64,000 nt of DNA from Bacteroidales bacterium (lineage in GTDB: Bacteria; Bacteroidota; Bacteroidia; Bacteroidales; F082), in NCBI GenBank assembly GCA_017539045.1, contig JAFYHS010000003.1, positions 1 through 64,000 on the forward strand, in the 5' to 3' direction. Both the position numbers and the translations under genes were made by a program. The notes beneath the pieces were generated by a model. It had not been told where the DNA came from. It made no database searches and worked only from the letters and a program-made list of their open reading frames with translations. Positions 59,836-64,000 of this stretch are shown here, piece by piece. Every line of letters begins with the position of its first letter. The first letter of the stretch is position 1.

Positions 59836-62800
59836 TTAAAAAAAAGATTATCCATAGCATTTTGATTGTGATTGTGGTGTTGCTGGCCATCATCACGAGC
59901 CTCTTTGTTGCCATCCAAGACCCTATCATTCAGAAGTTTGCGGTGCGTTTTGCTGGTGGATATCTTTCTGAAAAAACTGGTGCCGACATCAAGGTAGGCC
60001 GATTGGCCATCACCCCCGATTTTCGTGTATATTTGGATGACGTCGTCGTCAAAGACTTGAGAAGCAATAACTTGGCTAAAATCGGGTCGTTGCAAACCAA
60101 AATCAACATAGGGGACCTGATGTCGGGTGAGTTGCATCTCGAAGAGGTGGAATTGAGCGATACCGAAGCCAACCTCATACAATACGAAGGGGAGGATGCG
60201 CTTAACTTCAACTTCATCGTTGAGGCCTTCAAGAACGACAAGGAGAAGCCCGAAACCGAGCCCATGCCCATCACCATCGACAAGATCTCGCTGAAGGATG
60301 TGGATTTCGTGTTCTGGAACCAAAACAAAGACTATCCTGAAAAGACCGAGCAGCATCTGATGGACTATGCCCATATCGACCTTAAAGGCATTAATTTGGA
60401 GGCCAAGGACTTGTATATCTTAGGCGACTCCATCCATGCCAATATAGGCCGTTTGGCGGCAAACGAAATCAGCGGCTTGGAGCTCAAAGACTTCAAGTCG
60501 GATGTCGTCGTTTGTTCCCAAGGCATCTTCCTCGACGGCATGAAGATGGAGACCAACAACAGTAAGTTCGACCTCGACCTTCACATGCTCTATGACGACT
60601 ATACGGCTTTCGGCGACTTCGTGAACGACGTGACTTTCGACGCCGTCATTCGTCCGACCGACGTCATGCTTTCTGATATCGGCGTCTTCACGCCAGTGAT
60701 GTACAAGATGCCCGATAGGATCCTCTTTGAAGGCCTGTTCAAGGGACCCATCGAGCATTTCCGTGTCGAAGACATCGACGCGCAATTTGGTAATGCGACG
60801 AGGATACGTGGTAACATGAGTATGCATCCCTTGAATTTCGAGAACGGTGAGCATACGCTGAACATCAAGAACATGCATTTCTCGTATGACGACCTGACGC
60901 ATTTCTATATCCCCTCCAATACCGTTACCATACCCTTGCCGGAGTCGCTCCGCGCCATGAACGAGGGCTACATCTCGGTGAATTTCGAGGGCTCGTACAA
61001 CAACTTCGATTCGGAAGTCAATGTGGATTGCGGAATAGGTAGCATCGATGCCAATATCGCCAGGGCGAAAGAGGCCTCGGGCGACAATGTGTTTTCGGGC
61101 TACATCAACGGCGAAGGCGTGGACGTAGGTTCGCTGATCAACAACAACAAACTGTTGGGCAGCCTCGACTTGAATGCGGGCTATTCCGTGCGATTCCCCA
61201 AGAAAGGCAACCCCGAACTGGATGTCAACGGAAAGGTGCTGAATGCCGATCTGCTCGGCACACAGATCAACGAGGTGAAATTGGACGGCAAGATGAAGGA
61301 AAACCTCTTCAAGGGTAAGCTGTCGGTCGACGACAATATCCTTGCCTTCGACTTCAACGGTTTGATTGATTTCGAGAACCGCAAATATCCGAAATCCAAC
61401 TTCAACGCGGTAATCAGAAAGGCCGACCTCTGTGCACTGAACCTTAACAAGAAGGACTCGATTTCCGAAATCAGCACGAAGGTGTATGTGAACATGAAAG
61501 GCTTCGACCTCGACAACCTGGAAGGCGTGGTGAAGATCGATAGCACCGTGTATCGCGACGATCGGGGCCGCTACCGCATGGATGAGTTCACAGCATCCAT
61601 CAATAATGACAATCTGATGCAGCGCCGCATCAACATGAATTGTGACTTCTTCGATTTCGAGATGGCTGGCAAGATTAACTTCGCCAGTCTGATGATGTCG
61701 CTTAACGAATACGTCGACTCTTTCGTGCATTTCCCGCAATGGGAAAACAAGAGGGAAGACTTCCAGAAATACAGCGCCAAACACGATGTTGACCAGGACT
61801 TCATCGTGCGGCTCGACTTGAAAGACACCAAGACCATCAGCCGCCTGTTGATGCCGTCGGTGAGCATCGCGAAAAACACCACATTGAATGGCACCTTCAC
61901 CTCACGTAACAACGCGCTCAACCTGACCCTCCGTTCCAAGAAGGTTAGGGTCGGGGAACTGGACTTCAATGATATTGAGCTGAAGAACTACAGCTTTGGT
62001 AATGCTGCTTTCACCTCGCTGAAACTGGACGAGGTCCTATATAGCAAAGTCTCTGAGACCGATACGTTGGAGCTGGGCTTGGATAACCTCGCTGTCGTTA
62101 CCAGAATGACGAACGACACCATTTTCGCCAATATCCTTTGGGATGACGATGAATTGGAAGACCATAACAAGGCAAAGATATCGGCTTATTTCCACCCGCA
62201 TGAGCAAGGCGGCATCTTCTCCATCACCGAGTTGAATGCCATGATCAACGACTCGCTTTGGACGGTCTCGCCCAACAATTTCGTCGACCTCGCCGATGGC
62301 CATGTCAACATCTCCAATCTGATGTTCAGCCGAGGACAGCAATCAATCCGCGCCGACGGTTTTGTGCCCATGGAAGAAGGCGACACCCTCTCCGTGCAGT
62401 TGCGCCGTTTCGACATCTCCAATGTCGATTTCCTCTTCAAGGGCTTTGATATCGATGGCTTTATCTCGGGTGACGGTTTGGTCAGCATTGTGAAGAACAA
62501 TCCCATGGTCTTGGCCGACCTTACGGTGGAAAACATTGGCGTGAATGGAGAGCCTATAGGCGATGCTTTGGTGGAGAGCGTATGGAACAACGCCAACAAG
62601 GCGATAGAGGTCAACGCCCAAATCCTCGACCTCGGTAAGAAGACCCTGAACGCTTACGGTGCCTATTATACAGCCAAGAATAAGGACAACATCGACTTCA
62701 CGGTCGAGATGGACTCGTTGCGTCTGGCGGCGTTGAGTCCTTTGCTGACAGGCATTGTGAGTCGTATGCAAGGCTTTGGCAATGGATTGGCGACCATTAA

Positions 62801-64000
62801 AGGTTCGCCTGATCATCTCGACATCAACGGCAGGCTGAAACTGAATGACGGCGGTTGTAAGATCGGCTATCTGAATACCTTCTATACGTTTAGCCCTACA
62901 ATACTCATCGACAACAGGAGTATCCGTTTTGAGGATATGGTTCTGGTCGACACCTTGGGCAACAAAGCCACGGTGGAAGGCGAGATCAAACATGATCATC
63001 TGAAGGACTTCTATCTTGATTTGAAGATGCATCCCAGGGACTTCCTCGCCATGGCCACCACGAGCAAGGAAAACGAAACGTTCTACGGCACGGCTATTGC
63101 CAATGGATTGATCACGGTGAAAGGTCCTTTCAACGACATCAAGCTTGACATTATGGCTCGTACTCGTAAGGGTACCAACATGACCATCCCGTTGAACCAG
63201 ACGGCTACCGTCAAGGAAAACGACTTCATCGTGTTTGTGTCGCATGAAGAGGAAGAGGAGGAAGTGGTGGAGGAGGCTCCTAAGAAGAAGGAAAAGACCA
63301 AGAGCAATTTCAGCCTCAATCTTGACGTGAGTGCCACCGACGAGGCCTCGCTGAAGATCATCCTTCCCTCCAACATCGGCACCATCGACGCCTCAGGTAA
63401 CGGCCGTATCAAGCTTGGCACCTCGTCAAAGGAACCGCTGACCATGTTGGGTGACTATACCATCAAGAATGGACGTTTCCAGCTGACGCTTTTCAACCTG
63501 ATTTCGCGCACTTTCAACCTGAAGCAGGGCGGTACCATCTCGTGGACGGGCAATCCCACCGACGGCCGTATCAACGCAACGGGTGCTTATACAGTTAAGG
63601 CCCCGATCTCAGGCCTGGGCATCCAGGTCGACTCGACGGCGGCCAGGAACAATGTGAACGTGGAATGCCTGATCCATCTTAAAGGCGCGTTGCTGAATCC
63701 TACCATCACCTTTGGCATGAACCTGCCTAATGCCACGGAAGACGTCACGCAGACCGTATTTGCCCTCGTCGACACCACCAACCAAGCTGCGATGACCCAA
63801 CAGGCCGCCTCGTTGCTGGTGCTGGGCCAGTTTGCCTATGCAGGTGGCTCGGGAGGTTCTGATGCCTTGAACTTGGGCAATATCTTTGGTGCCGGCATGC
63901 AGCTCGACATTACCGACAACCTCAATTTAGGCCTCAAATATCATTCAGGTACCGAAGACTCCTATGACGAGTACCAAGTCGCCATGCGCACCGAGCTCTT
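59832..64000 (+). CDS. tamB: TamB-like translocation/assembly protein, 3' end missing
   Basis: The open frame runs from 59811 to the window edge with no stop, at least 1389 codons from 59832. An N-terminal membrane helix (IIHSILIVIVVLLAIITSLF) is followed by a long beta-rich AsmA/DUF490 region with DIKVGRLAI, DLMSGELHLEEVEL and NNSKFDLDL repeats. The late part (~63400-63960, GRIKLGTSSKEPLTMLGDYTI, GNPTDGRINATGAYT, DITDNLNLGLKYHSG) is the TamB C-terminal domain. There is no ATG, GTG or TTG before the helix; ATT at 59832 lies 6 nt after GGAGG. TamB bridges inner and outer membrane for lipid or protein transport. Confidence 0.87.
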   Translation, partial: MIKKKIIHSILIVIVVLLAIITSLFVAIQDPIIQKFAVRFAGGYLSEKTGADIKVGRLAITPDFRVYLDDVVVKDLRSNNLAKIGSLQTKINIGDLMSGELHLEEVELSDTEANLIQYEGEDALNFNFIVEAFKNDKEKPETEPMPITIDKISLKDVDFVFWNQNKDYPEKTEQHLMDYAHIDLKGINLEAKDLYILGDSIHANIGRLAANEISGLELKDFKSDVVVCSQGIFLDGMKMETNNSKFDLDLHMLYDDYTAFGDFVNDVTFDAVIRPTDVMLSDIGVFTPVMYKMPDRILFEGLFKGPIEHFRVEDIDAQFGNATRIRGNMSMHPLNFENGEHTLNIKNMHFSYDDLTHFYIPSNTVTIPLPESLRAMNEGYISVNFEGSYNNFDSEVNVDCGIGSIDANIARAKEASGDNVFSGYINGEGVDVGSLINNNKLLGSLDLNAGYSVRFPKKGNPELDVNGKVLNADLLGTQINEVKLDGKMKENLFKGKLSVDDNILAFDFNGLIDFENRKYPKSNFNAVIRKADLCALNLNKKDSISEISTKVYVNMKGFDLDNLEGVVKIDSTVYRDDRGRYRMDEFTASINNDNLMQRRINMNCDFFDFEMAGKINFASLMMSLNEYVDSFVHFPQWENKREDFQKYSAKHDVDQDFIVRLDLKDTKTISRLLMPSVSIAKNTTLNGTFTSRNNALNLTLRSKKVRVGELDFNDIELKNYSFGNAAFTSLKLDEVLYSKVSETDTLELGLDNLAVVTRMTNDTIFANILWDDDELEDHNKAKISAYFHPHEQGGIFSITELNAMINDSLWTVSPNNFVDLADGHVNISNLMFSRGQQSIRADGFVPMEEGDTLSVQLRRFDISNVDFLFKGFDIDGFISGDGLVSIVKNNPMVLADLTVENIGVNGEPIGDALVESVWNNANKAIEVNAQILDLGKKTLNAYGAYYTAKNKDNIDFTVEMDSLRLAALSPLLTGIVSRMQGFGNGLATIKGSPDHLDINGRLKLNDGGCKIGYLNTFYTFSPTILIDNRSIRFEDMVLVDTLGNKATVEGEIKHDHLKDFYLDLKMHPRDFLAMATTSKENETFYGTAIANGLITVKGPFNDIKLDIMARTRKGTNMTIPLNQTATVKENDFIVFVSHEEEEEEVVEEAPKKKEKTKSNFSLNLDVSATDEASLKIILPSNIGTIDASGNGRIKLGTSSKEPLTMLGDYTIKNGRFQLTLFNLISRTFNLKQGGTISWTGNPTDGRINATGAYTVKAPISGLGIQVDSTAARNNVNVECLIHLKGALLNPTITFGMNLPNATEDVTQTVFALVDTTNQAAMTQQAASLLVLGQFAYAGGSGGSDALNLGNIFGAGMQLDITDNLNLGLKYHSGTEDSYDEYQVAMRTEL

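Noticed and set aside
60420..63245. Long minus-strand frames opposite the tamB-like gene
   Set aside because: The plus-strand frame has a membrane anchor, AsmA/TamB-type repeats and continues to the edge; the antisense frames have none of these.

Overview
The window reads as chromosomal DNA of a member of the Bacteroidota, most likely order Bacteroidales. Several independent signs agree: many upstream regions carry the Bacteroidetes sigma factor -7 box TAnnTTTG (some with a TTG -33 box 19-20 bp away), Shine-Dalgarno sequences are mostly absent, there is a TonB-dependent receptor with an N-terminal carboxypeptidase-like domain, four secreted proteins end in type IX secretion (T9SS) sorting domains, and the iron transporter is a FeoA-FeoB fusion. 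Most genes are housekeeping and have a moderately high GC content. No prophage, insertion sequence, rRNA or CRISPR array was seen.

Layout. 1-6.6 kb: tRNA-Ser(GCU), a five-repeat DUF349 protein, a large TonB-dependent receptor and a small lipoprotein. 6.6-13.2 kb: a tight six-gene plus-strand run (small membrane protein, mutL, rhomboid protease, EEP-family phosphatase/nuclease, glmM, threonine aldolase). 13.2-20.1 kb: L-cysteine desulfidase family gene (minus), long-form GAPDH, yidC, DUF2750, trkH. 20.1-24.2 kb: DUF3667 protein, clpB, DUF2007 protein. 24.3-31.4 kb: minus-strand genes in two groups, hydrolase-pnuC-eamA and an overlapping four-gene set (LTA-synthase-like protein, lipid kinase, SUI1 factor, MscS channel). 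31.4-42.9 kb: M23 peptidase, lipoproteins, smpB, aroC, split chromate transporter, GltS-like symporter, rplS, trmD. 43-47.9 kb: two convergent T9SS proteins, a subtilase and a protein with seven InlB-type repeats. 47.9-53.3 kb: a cobalamin riboswitch followed by five genes. 53.3-64 kb: feoAB with its Cys-rich partner, tsaD-dgt-secreted protein, and a tamB-like gene running off the right edge.

The most interesting region is the cobalamin riboswitch operon at 47,965-53,286. It encodes a T9SS protein with three tandem ~143-residue repeats, a second T9SS protein, a DUF5074/YncE-type propeller lipoprotein resembling BtuG, a tiny Cys-rich CWC protein and a BtuF-like binding lipoprotein. This suggests a surface cobalamin capture system in which T9SS-exported proteins provide outer B12 binding. 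The repeat half around the YWM/NVNG/GD-IKWG motifs resembles the DUF4430 (transcobalamin C-terminal-like) pattern; this is inference.

Other points worth attention are a tamB-like gene with no ATG/GTG/TTG start in a sensible place but an AUU preceded by GGAGG, an LTA-synthase-like protein lacking several metal-binding residues, an aroC with about 30 residues missing internally, a 24-nt repeat present both inside a coding gene and in an intergenic gap, and several palindromic MITE- or REP-like elements.
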